Shown piece after piece: positions 26,975-34,187 of a DNA stretch of 64,000 nt; within the stretch, counting starts at the first letter, position 1, and every line of letters begins with the position of its first letter. The DNA lies in assembly GCA_002103105.1 (NCBI GenBank), contig DAAY01000008.1, forward strand, positions 124,001 through 188,000. Reading direction: 5' to 3'. The position numbers and the translations under genes were made by a program. This stretch comes from Candidatus Gastranaerophilales bacterium HUM_1 (lineage in GTDB: Bacteria > Cyanobacteriota > Vampirovibrionia > Gastranaerophilales > Gastranaerophilaceae). The notes beneath the pieces were generated by a model that saw only the letters and a program-made list of their open reading frames with translations, was not told the origin of the DNA and ran no database searches.

Positions 26975-27649
26975 ATGAACGAAATAATTACAGATGAAAA
27001 TCTTAAACTTCAAATAAGATGCGTTTCTCACGAAATCAGAAATCATCTATCTATTTGCGATATGTATTCTCAAATCATTAGAAAAAACCTTGAAAAATCA
27101 AAGATTGAAAACCCTTCAATTGAAAACGCCCTCGATTGCATCCAGAAATCAATCCAAATCATCGGAACAAATTTACTAGATTTAAAATCCCTAAATAGCA
27201 CCACTGAAAGAATTTATGACTTTAAATCTATCATTGAAAAGGGCGTAGAACTATCAAAAGCTTATACAAATGAAGAAAAAAATATTGAATTTGAAGTTTT
27301 CATCAAGAATACAAGCAACATAAAAATTGATGAAAATCGTTTCCTTTCTTGCATTGTAAACATTATTAAAAACGGAATTGAAGCAATCGAGATAAAGGGT
27401 AAAATTGAAATTCTTGCAGAAATAAAAAATAATTTTGGGATAATTAAAATTTCAAACAACGGGAAACCAATTCCCAAAGAAAAACAGGAAAGCATCTTTA
27501 ATGAAGGTTATACAACTAAAAAAACTGGATGTGGATTAGGTTTGTGCATCTGCAAAAAATATTTAAAAAGCCAAAATGCAACTCTCGAACTCGTAAAATC
27601 CATAAAAGGTCAAACACAATTTGAAATAAAAATTCCGATTACAACTTAA
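26975..27649 (+). CDS. Soluble minimal histidine kinase
   Basis: 224 aa, no membrane segments and no recognisable sensor domain. An H-box CVSHEIRNHLS (H19) marks the dimerisation/phosphoacceptor helix; the ATPase domain has N-box IVNIIKNGIEAIE near 120, ISNNGKPIPKEKQESIF near 158 and the G2 loop GCGLGLCICKKYL near 185. It presumably phosphorylates the preceding LuxR-type regulator. RBS AAAGAGGAA. With only about 15 residues before the H-box, signal input must come from partner proteins. The 3' end overlaps the convergent pilin gene by 11 nt. Confidence 0.88.
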   Translation: MNEIITDENLKLQIRCVSHEIRNHLSICDMYSQIIRKNLEKSKIENPSIENALDCIQKSIQIIGTNLLDLKSLNSTTERIYDFKSIIEKGVELSKAYTNEEKNIEFEVFIKNTSNIKIDENRFLSCIVNIIKNGIEAIEIKGKIEILAEIKNNFGIIKISNNGKPIPKEKQESIFNEGYTTKKTGCGLGLCICKKYLKSQNATLELVKSIKGQTQFEIKIPITT

Positions 27650-28367
27650 CAGGATAATCTTTTGGGACTTTAAAATTATTTTGCAAAATTAAAAAGCCAC
27701 AAAATTCAGCCGAGGACATTGCATATAATGGATAAGCTACATTTGATTTACAAGCATCTATATAAGATTTTCTATTATCTTCTGTGTAATGAGCTCTTAA
27801 TTGGGGGTTATAAGCATAATATCCAGAAACCCCATCTGACATATATTGAAGTTCAAAAACATCACGCCCTACACGTAATTTTTTCTTTTGAGGATTTAAT
27901 ATTACTTGAATTCTTGTCCCATCGTAATTTCCATTCTTTGCAACACCAATAACTGTTCCATTATTTAGCATATTATAAACTGCATAAGTACCTAAACTAT
28001 TACCAAAATATTTCGTTCCATTTGCAGAATAAATTGGGAATCGAGTTCCCTTTGGATATGTATGAGTTGTATTAAATGATTTTCCAAAATATTCATCAAA
28101 AAAATCCTTACTTCTTTGCCAAGAATAACCATTTACATCTCCATCATCATAAGAATCTAAGGACATTGAAGAGTCACCATTATCCGCCTGATACCGTCTA
28201 AAAGCTTGAAGTATAATTGCATTTGTTTGGTTTAATCTTGTTTCTACAATATTCTTATTACACGCTGAAATTAAAGCAGGAATTGTAATTGCTGCTACAA
28301 CTCCAATTATCCCAAGAGTTATAAGTACTTCTGCTAATGTAAACCCAAAATTATTTTTCTTTTTCAT
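27639..28367 (-). CDS. Type IV pilin-like / pseudopilin protein
   Basis: 242 aa with a class III leader: basic MKKKNNFG, then the processing site before FTLAEVLITLGIIGVVAAIT (F at +1, E at +5), the hydrophobic N-terminal helix of type IV pilins and type II secretion pseudopilins. The globular part is Tyr/Asn/Gly-rich with cysteines near the C-terminus (DACKS, EFCGF) that could form a disulphide. It would be cleaved and methylated by a PilD-type peptidase and assembled in the envelope. RBS GGAG is 7 nt from ATG. No other pilus genes are adjacent. A distantly similar helix occurs in the zinc-ribbon protein at 44551-45180. Confidence 0.88.
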   Translation of the reverse strand: MKKKNNFGFTLAEVLITLGIIGVVAAITIPALISACNKNIVETRLNQTNAIILQAFRRYQADNGDSSMSLDSYDDGDVNGYSWQRSKDFFDEYFGKSFNTTHTYPKGTRFPIYSANGTKYFGNSLGTYAVYNMLNNGTVIGVAKNGNYDGTRIQVILNPQKKKLRVGRDVFELQYMSDGVSGYYAYNPQLRAHYTEDNRKSYIDACKSNVAYPLYAMSSAEFCGFLILQNNFKVPKDYPVKL

Positions 28368-28406
28368 ACAAGCTCTCCGTTACATATTGATATAAATATA
28401 TGTATT

Positions 28407-28466
28407 TATACACATGTATAACGATTATTACACATGCCTTACCCATAGTCAAGACTAATGTGTATA
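28407..28466. promoter_or_regulatory. TATACACA-type repeated sites between divergent pilin and HTH genes
   Basis: ACACATG occurs at 28410-28416 and 28430-28436 (20-nt period, about two helical turns) and an inverted TGTGTATA at 28459-28466. The repeats lie in the divergent promoter region and may be binding sites for the small HTH-like protein or another regulator. Confidence 0.3.
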
Positions 28467-28490
28467 TTTGATATGGGAGGAGAAGCCAGA

Positions 28491-28703
28491 ATGAGTGTCA
28501 GAGAGGATGTAAAATTATTACTCGCAAAAGAAGCTGTTACAATGAAATCCATTGCAGAAAAAATGAAGGACAGAACAGGTTACCCTTACAATTTGAAAGT
28601 TCTTTCTGACAAATTAGCACGGAAAACTCTTAAATATGAAGAGTTTAAGCTTATCACAGATATTTTAGGCTACGATATTGAACTCAAGAAACGAAATCAC
28701 TAA
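28491..28703 (+). CDS. Small HTH-like DNA-binding protein
   Basis: 70 aa. The layout SVREDVKLLLAKEAVTMKSI followed by AEKMKDRTGYPYNLKVLSDK and KYEEFKLITDILGYDI resembles small XRE-like repressor proteins seen in Firmicutes and other gut bacteria: helix, turn-helix, then a helix that fixes the fold. The start at 28491 is chosen because GGAGGAG stands 8 nt upstream; an earlier in-frame ATG has no such site. It is divergent from the pilin gene and its end overlaps the convergent rlmN by 4 nt. Target genes unknown. Confidence 0.65.
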   Translation: MSVREDVKLLLAKEAVTMKSIAEKMKDRTGYPYNLKVLSDKLARKTLKYEEFKLITDILGYDIELKKRNH

Positions 28704-29731
28704 ATCTCTTCTTTTTTAGCTTTTCCACTAAGTTGACCACAAGCAGCATCAATATCTGCACCACGTTCTAGCCTTACTGTAACTTTCTTTCCAGAATGTT
28801 CCATTAGTGCTTTGAATTTCATTATCGAATTATTGTCAGGTCGTTTGTAATCATTTTTCGCAGTTGGATTATATGGAATTAAATTGATATTGCACTTAAT
28901 ATCTTTTAAATATGTAGCCAACTGTTTTGCAGAAGAAATTGTATCGTTCAAACCTTTGATTAGCAAATATTCAATTGTAATTCTTCTACCTGTTTTATCA
29001 ACATAATATTTTAAAGCCTCATGAAGATCTTCCATCGGATATTTATTTTCGATTTGCATTAATTGCTTTCTTATTTCATGATTTGGAGCGTGAAGCGACA
29101 AAGCAAGAGTAGATTGCATATCAAGTTCAGCAAGTTTTTTAATTTGAGGAATTATTCCAGAAGTTGAAACCGTCAATCTCCTAGCCCCAATTTGAAAACT
29201 TTCGTTCAACATTTCCATCGCTTTTAGGACATTATCAAGATTTAATAAAGGTTCTCCCTGTCCCATAAAGACAACATTTGTAACCTTTAAACCTGTATCA
29301 CGTTGAATCGTTAAAACTTGTTCGATAATTTCCTTATAACTCAAGTTTCTAATAAAACCACGCTTACCAGTAGCACAGAAAGAACAATTCACAGCACATC
29401 CAACTTGAGAACTTACGCACGCAGTCAAATTCGCACGATTATCAAAACGCATCAAAACAGTTTCAACACATTCACCATCTGGGTATTCTAGCAAATATTT
29501 TATAGTTCCATCTGAGCTTACTTGTTTGACTTTTATCTTTATATCCGTAACGGTTGCAACCTTTTTTAGTTCTTCACGGAATTTTTTTGACAAGTCTGTC
29601 ATTTCGTCAATTTCTTTGACTGATTTAAGATAAATCCAATTATGGATTTGTCTGGCCCTAAATTTTGTCGCACCGAGAGAATCTGTGATTTTCTCGATTT
29701 CTCTTAAGTTTAATCCTGATAAAGTTTCCAT
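28700..29731 (-). CDS. rlmN: 23S rRNA (adenine-2503-C2)-methyltransferase, radical SAM
   Basis: Methylates C2 of A2503 in 23S rRNA and A37 of some tRNAs. 343 aa, family length. The radical-SAM cysteines are in CAVNCSFCATGKRGF (C112, C116, C119); the N-terminal region (EKITDSLGATKFRARQIHNW) is the RlmN accessory domain; GQGEPLLN near 157 and the C-terminal GADIDAACGQL (catalytic cysteine about 333) are hallmarks. No Shine-Dalgarno is visible; TTGTAC, 17 nt, AATAAT end 6 nt before ATG, so the mRNA may be leaderless. Confidence 0.97.
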   Translation of the reverse strand: METLSGLNLREIEKITDSLGATKFRARQIHNWIYLKSVKEIDEMTDLSKKFREELKKVATVTDIKIKVKQVSSDGTIKYLLEYPDGECVETVLMRFDNRANLTACVSSQVGCAVNCSFCATGKRGFIRNLSYKEIIEQVLTIQRDTGLKVTNVVFMGQGEPLLNLDNVLKAMEMLNESFQIGARRLTVSTSGIIPQIKKLAELDMQSTLALSLHAPNHEIRKQLMQIENKYPMEDLHEALKYYVDKTGRRITIEYLLIKGLNDTISSAKQLATYLKDIKCNINLIPYNPTAKNDYKRPDNNSIMKFKALMEHSGKKVTVRLERGADIDAACGQLSGKAKKEEI

Positions 29732-29737
29732 AGAATA

Positions 29738-29766
29738 ATTATTCCATGCTGAAAAATTTTGTACAA
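29738..29766 (-). promoter_or_regulatory. Candidate promoter giving a leaderless rlmN mRNA
   Basis: Minus strand TTGTAC, 17-nt spacer, AATAAT, then 6 nt to the ATG. The same geometry is seen at ispG, prfB, rnhB and the PadR gene. Confidence 0.45.
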
Positions 29767-29767
29767 T

Positions 29768-30445
29768 CTAAATTACTTTTTCCAGATTATTTTTATAATA
29801 ATTTAGAATTTCAGCCATCGCATTTAACTTTAACATAATGGGTTCAGACTGTGTTTTCCAATCTTTATATCCACAAGTTAATGGTAAAAATGCAATCGGA
29901 TTATCAGGGAAATCACGGCATATTTTCGGACGATTAGCGTATTCAGGGCAACGATTATCGTCAGTTACCCTTGGACAATGGTAAATAAAATATTCGGATT
30001 CCTGCTTAAACTTAAGCATCTCAACGTATTCAGGAAACACCTTCCCCGCCTCATCTAACGAAGAATACGGAACAAAGGTATTTATGAATTGAAGAGCAAG
30101 AGAATCGCCGTTCTTGGCTTTTTGTGAAAGTTCTTCTGGTGAAAATTCACTAACCTCAAACTTACAGCACACCCCACACCCGACACAATGACAAGATTCT
30201 CTCGCTGTTGCCACCATACCAAGATTAGATGCGATTTCGTCGTTAAGTTTTTGATTGATTAGATTTAAAACTTTATTTTGCCAATCTCTACCAGTAGAAT
30301 GAACATCGTACGAATCAAATATTTCTCCTTCAAAATTTTGAGGCTTTAGAGAATAAACTTCATCCTGCAAAGACTTAGCATATTCCAAAAATATCTGTCT
30401 ATATTGGCTTTTCAGTAAATCTAATTGGTAAGACAAATTTTCCAT
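29768..30445 (-). CDS. YkgJ-family cysteine cluster protein
   Basis: 225 aa. The cluster CHCVGCGVCCKFEV (near residues 85-98) plus downstream CPRVTDDNRCPEY and CRDFPDNP is the pattern of the YkgJ/CxxCxxCC family of putative zinc- or iron-sulphur-binding proteins, whose role is unclear. N-terminal 75 residues are helical. AAAGGA is 8 nt before ATG. The gap to rlmN is 36 nt, but rlmN has its own promoter candidate. Confidence 0.8.
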   Translation of the reverse strand: MENLSYQLDLLKSQYRQIFLEYAKSLQDEVYSLKPQNFEGEIFDSYDVHSTGRDWQNKVLNLINQKLNDEIASNLGMVATARESCHCVGCGVCCKFEVSEFSPEELSQKAKNGDSLALQFINTFVPYSSLDEAGKVFPEYVEMLKFKQESEYFIYHCPRVTDDNRCPEYANRPKICRDFPDNPIAFLPLTCGYKDWKTQSEPIMLKLNAMAEILNYYKNNLEKVI

Positions 30446-30618
30446 AAATGAATTCCTTTAGGAAGTTTGTCTTCCCATCTCTTAACTGATTACATATCTA
30501 ATATACCATTTTTTTGAAATTCCGTAAACCTAGTACTTTTACTTACGTAAAAATACGACTAGCCACTTGGGTTAGTTTAACACTTGACAATATTGTTACA
30601 GAAAAGATATAACGATTC

Positions 30619-31170
30619 TTATTCAAAACTTCTTCTACACTTTTCAACTATTTCAAAATTCTTTTTATTAGGGAAATATTTTTTCAAAAACAACAACAAT
30701 GAATGATAACTATTTTGCTTAAAATCTACTTTCTCATTCCAGCTACAATCTAACAATCCGTTAATAATACCTTCTTCATTACATTTTTTTTGTTTTTGAT
30801 ATAAAGCAACACATGCTCCAGTTCGGTGTTTTCCATAATGACAATGGATAAATGTTTTCAGATTATTTTTGCCTAATGTATTTAAAACTTTTTGAAAACT
30901 TTTTTCGTCTGGGATAGATTTTGCAGAAAATAGAAGAGGAATATTCACATATTTTATGTTGAAAATTTTGCAATAAAATTTTTCAAAAGATTGCATTAAA
31001 GAAACTCCTCTATGAGAACCACTTCGCAAATCTATTACCTGTTGAACACCATTCAATTTTAATCTTGCAGCCCTTACAGGAGTAAAAGCTGCACTACCAC
31101 GAAGTAATTTGTCATCGACTTTTACTATCTTTTGATAGCCAAACATATATCTTAAATCACGAATCTGCAT
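30619..31170 (-). CDS. Dual-specificity / tyrosine phosphatase-like protein
   Basis: 183 aa, with the CX5R phosphatase loop HCHYGKHRTG (nucleophile C110, R116) and an upstream general-acid candidate in the SIPDEKSF stretch (D88). The start (LRGSAAFTPVRAARL) and QQVIDLRSGSHRG match the fold of atypical dual-specificity phosphatases that occur in bacteria. It could act on phosphotyrosine, phosphoinositides or sugar phosphates; substrate cannot be told. No strong ribosome binding site; TATAAT ends 8 nt before the ATG. Confidence 0.8.
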   Translation of the reverse strand: MQIRDLRYMFGYQKIVKVDDKLLRGSAAFTPVRAARLKLNGVQQVIDLRSGSHRGVSLMQSFEKFYCKIFNIKYVNIPLLFSAKSIPDEKSFQKVLNTLGKNNLKTFIHCHYGKHRTGACVALYQKQKKCNEEGIINGLLDCSWNEKVDFKQNSYHSLLLFLKKYFPNKKNFEIVEKCRRSFE

Positions 31171-31240
31171 AACTATTGATTATAAATATCTAAAACAATA
31201 TTTTTTGCTACCTTGAATAGAAAATTCAAAAATACAAAAA

Positions 31241-31975
31241 TTAAATATGTCTTTCAACAGGATTTAATAGCAAATCTGCAAGTCTATCTGCACCCATAAA
31301 ACCTCGTTCTGATACTATTTTAGCCGCTGTTTTATTATCATAATCAACAAATCTATGACGAATTTCAAAAGAACCTTGAGAAAAATCAATAACAGCATAA
31401 CAAGCTTTTGGTTGTTCTGTCATTGGACGACCAACACTACCTACATTTACAACTGTTTGATTAGTATTTGTTTGATAACCGCAAGGGATATGAGTGTGTC
31501 CACAAAGTATAAGTTTTTCTGTTGTTCCAGAAATAATTTCTTCAACTTCTTCTAACGGCATTTCTGGCAAAATATCTTCGTTATTCGCTCTTGGAGAACC
31601 ATGAACCAACAAAACACTACAACCTTCAACATCTAAACTCAATTGGGGAGCTAAACCTTCTAAATATGCTCTATGAGAATCATCTAATAATGTCACATCA
31701 TCTGCAATAGCATTAGCCATAAGAGGATATTGAGCTTCTAAAAATTCAACAACTTCTGGTCCATATTGAGCTATCATTTTGTCAGTATTTCCTTGAATAA
31801 CAGTCCAAGCACTTTGGCTCATCACATAATCCATAACTTCTTTTGGTTGAGGACCAGCCAAAGCTAAATCACCCAAACAAAAAACATGCTCGCATTGTTG
31901 ATTAACTATATCATTCATAACAGCTTCTAGAGCTTGTACGTTTGCGTGGATATCTGATAATACTGCAATTCTCAT
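31241..31975 (-). CDS. Metallophosphoesterase, YfcE/MJ0936-like
   Basis: 244-aa calcineurin-like phosphoesterase with a two-metal site: D8 and H10 (VLSDIHAN), D36 (CLGDLALAGP), N62 (VIQGNTDK), H125-region VLLVHGSPR and CGHTHIP with NVGSVGRPM. Such proteins hydrolyse phosphodiesters in vitro; the physiological substrate is generally unknown. RBS GAGAGGG before ATG. Divergently oriented from ispG with a gap of only 42 nt, so the promoters of both must overlap. Confidence 0.88.
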   Translation of the reverse strand: MRIAVLSDIHANVQALEAVMNDIVNQQCEHVFCLGDLALAGPQPKEVMDYVMSQSAWTVIQGNTDKMIAQYGPEVVEFLEAQYPLMANAIADDVTLLDDSHRAYLEGLAPQLSLDVEGCSVLLVHGSPRANNEDILPEMPLEEVEEIISGTTEKLILCGHTHIPCGYQTNTNQTVVNVGSVGRPMTEQPKACYAVIDFSQGSFEIRHRFVDYDNKTAAKIVSERGFMGADRLADLLLNPVERHI

Positions 31976-31981
31976 AATTTA

Positions 31982-32011
31982 TTAACCCTCTCAATTTTCT
32001 TGTGCTACAAT
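31982..32011 (+). promoter_or_regulatory. Candidate promoter giving a leaderless ispG mRNA
   Basis: TTAACC, 18-nt spacer, TACAAT ending 6 nt before ATG at 32018; no Shine-Dalgarno is present. Confidence 0.4.
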
Positions 32012-32017
32012 TATTCT

Positions 32018-33070
32018 ATGATAAAAAGAAGAAAATCAAAAGAAATTTCAATCGGAAATGTAAAAATCGGTAATAATAACCCGATTAGCGTTCAGTCAAT
32101 GTGCAATACAGACACACGTGACATAGAAGCAACGACACGTCAAATTAAAGAACTCGCAGATGCTGGATGTGAACTTGTAAGACTTGCAGTCTTAAATAAA
32201 GATGCTGCTGAAGCAATTAAAGAATTGGTTAAAATATCACCAGTTCCGTTAATTGCTGATATTCACTTTGATTATCGTTTAGCCATTCAGTGTATAAATA
32301 ACGGGATTTCAGCATTAAGGCTAAACCCTGGGAATATTGGGAAACGAGAGAATGTTGAAAAAGTAGTAACACTTGCAAAACAACAAAATATCCCAATTAG
32401 AATTGGAGTTAATGCTGGTTCACTAGAAAAAGATTTGTTAGACAAAAATATTCCACTACACGAAAAAATGGTGGAAAGTGCAATGAAACATATTCAAATA
32501 TTGGAAGACTTAGATTTTGACAAGATTAAAGTTTCCTTAAAATCATCAGATGTTTTAACAACAATTGAAGCGTATCGATTGATGGCTCAAAAAGTTGAAT
32601 ACCCTCTTCATCTAGGGGTTACAGAAGCGGGAACATTAAAAGGCGGACTAATAAAATCTTCAGTTGGACTTGGAACGTTATTAGCAGAAGGAATAGGAGA
32701 TACCATAAGAGTTTCCCTTACAGAAAATCCTGTCGAAGAAGTTTTTGCAGGTTATGAGATTTTAAAAAGCTTGAAATTAAGACAACGAGGGGTAAATTTT
32801 GTATCTTGCCCAACTTGTGGCAGAACTCAAATTGACTTAATCGGATTAGCAAAAAAAGTTGAAGCAAGATTTAAAAATCTTGATAAAAACATAACAATTG
32901 CAACTATGGGTTGCGTGGTAAATGGGCCAGGAGAAGCAAGACACGCTGATTTTGGGATTGCAGGAGGCATAAATGAAGGCTATGTTTTCAAAAAAGGCGA
33001 AATTGTTGCAAGAGTTCCCGAATCCGAGCTTTTAGACAAATTAGAAGAAGTTATAAATAATTCATTATAA
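32018..33070 (+). CDS. ispG: 4-hydroxy-3-methylbut-2-en-1-yl diphosphate synthase
   Basis: Penultimate enzyme of the MEP isoprenoid pathway, converting MEcPP to HMBPP with a [4Fe-4S] cluster. 350 aa, the compact bacterial form. The TIM-barrel half has PISVQSMCNTDTRD near residue 22, ALRLNPGNIG near 105 and RIGVNAGSLEK; the cluster-binding half has SCPTCGRTQ near 268 and MGCVVNGPGEARHADFGIAG near 300, giving the three cysteine ligands. The ATG at 32018 begins MIKRRKSKEISIG; an in-frame TTG at 32000 lies in the presumed promoter. Its presence means the cell makes isoprenoids by the MEP route and needs an IspD. Confidence 0.97.
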   Translation: MIKRRKSKEISIGNVKIGNNNPISVQSMCNTDTRDIEATTRQIKELADAGCELVRLAVLNKDAAEAIKELVKISPVPLIADIHFDYRLAIQCINNGISALRLNPGNIGKRENVEKVVTLAKQQNIPIRIGVNAGSLEKDLLDKNIPLHEKMVESAMKHIQILEDLDFDKIKVSLKSSDVLTTIEAYRLMAQKVEYPLHLGVTEAGTLKGGLIKSSVGLGTLLAEGIGDTIRVSLTENPVEEVFAGYEILKSLKLRQRGVNFVSCPTCGRTQIDLIGLAKKVEARFKNLDKNITIATMGCVVNGPGEARHADFGIAGGINEGYVFKKGEIVARVPESELLDKLEEVINNSL

Positions 33071-33077
33071 AATTTGA

Positions 33078-33102
33078 GGGTACGCAATAAGTACCCTTTT
33101 TT
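33078..33102 (+). terminator. Terminator of ispG
   Basis: GGGTAC/GTACCC stem with a 7-nt loop followed by six T residues, 7 nt after the stop codon. Confidence 0.85.
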
Positions 33103-33209
33103 ATTATGAAAAATCCTACGTTTAATATAGGATTTTTTTTTGTAAATAAATTATAATAATATTGCAACATCCTTCAAAAATTATTATAATGTTACAAAAA
33201 GAGGTGACT

Positions 33210-33533
33210 ATGAAAACTAAATTATTATTAATTGCAGCAGTTGCAGTAATGATTCCTTTGCAAGCTCAAGCAGCAGTATCAGTAGATACAACAACAGATG
33301 CTACATACGTAAAAAACCAAGGGTATTCTGCTCAAACAGCTGATATGATTAACATTACTAAAGCGAGAGCTGCTGGCGAAGAATATTATACAAAAGATGA
33401 ACAAGCTTTTAAAAATCAAAATAAATTCGTAAGATTCTGGAGAAAGTTATATGTATATACAGATCCAGCTGCAGAAGATTATTCATTCTATCATCATAAT
33501 ACCCAAGAAGTTCCAAAATATTATGATTTATAA
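33210..33533 (+). CDS. Small secreted protein
   Basis: 107 aa with a clear signal peptide (MKTKLLLIAAVAVMIPLQAQ, cleavage after QAQA near residue 21). The mature part of about 85 residues is polar, with aromatic C-terminal stretches (FVRFWRKLYVYTDPAAEDY and HHNTQEVPKYYDL). AGAGGTGA lies 6 nt before ATG, which fixes this start against an earlier in-frame one. It overlaps the following TPR gene by 11 nt, so the two are coupled and probably act together in the periplasm. No family recognised. Confidence 0.75.
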   Translation: MKTKLLLIAAVAVMIPLQAQAAVSVDTTTDATYVKNQGYSAQTADMINITKARAAGEEYYTKDEQAFKNQNKFVRFWRKLYVYTDPAAEDYSFYHHNTQEVPKYYDL

Positions 33534-34185
33534 TAAGTTTTTATTGATTATAAGTGCTTTCATTCTTATTGGAAGCACTTATACCAATAACCAAGCTTTT
33601 GCAATAGAATTTGGGGAGATTAAATACAATAATGCACCTATCGATTATGAAAAAATCGACAAAGAGTCAACATTAAAGTTGGCTGATTTTTATTTTAAGA
33701 GTGCATTGGCTTCAAAAAATCCAGAAGAAAGAAAAAAATATTTGCAAAAAGCAAGCGGAGAGTATTTTATTCTATCCAAAACAAACCCTGGAGAGCTTTA
33801 TCCAATAGTTCAACTTGCAAGGGTGTATGATTGGGAAGGTAAAGATAGATATTCCAAAGCTTATTTCTTTCAAGCTTTAAAAATTGATAAAAATAACCCT
33901 TCTACGAATTTTTATTTTGGGGATTTTTATTTATACCGAAAAGATTACACAAAAGCAGTATATTTCTACAACAAAGCTTTCGATAACGGATTCAAAGAAA
34001 ACTATGACGTCATTCTAAAAATGGCAAATATTTATGAAAAACTTGGAGATTTGCTCCGTGCAAATCAATATTACAAAAAAGCGTTTTTACTAAGACCAGA
34101 CAATTCTCGTTTACCAGACAAAATCAGAGAAATAGAACGTTTAAAATACCAAAATACGGGATATTATAAAAGGACAACTAAATAA
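33523..34185 (+). CDS. Periplasmic TPR protein
   Basis: 220 aa with a signal peptide (residues 1-27, LLIISAFILIGSTYTNNQAF then A) and about four tetratricopeptide repeats: LADFYFKSALASKNPEERK, YPIVQLARVYDWEGKDRY, STNFYFGDFYLYRKDYTKA and DVILKMANIYEKLGDLLRAN. TPR domains act as scaffolds for protein complexes. The ATG at 33523 lies within the end of the preceding secreted-protein gene. It ends 2 nt before the GH10-like gene, so it may hold the hydrolase in a periplasmic complex. Confidence 0.82.
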   Translation: MIYNKFLLIISAFILIGSTYTNNQAFAIEFGEIKYNNAPIDYEKIDKESTLKLADFYFKSALASKNPEERKKYLQKASGEYFILSKTNPGELYPIVQLARVYDWEGKDRYSKAYFFQALKIDKNNPSTNFYFGDFYLYRKDYTKAVYFYNKAFDNGFKENYDVILKMANIYEKLGDLLRANQYYKKAFLLRPDNSRLPDKIREIERLKYQNTGYYKRTTK

Positions 34186-34187
34186 CA

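Noticed and set aside
33451..33522. N-terminal extension of the TPR protein
   Set aside because: It overlaps the upstream gene by 83 nt, and the signal peptide begins at 33523.
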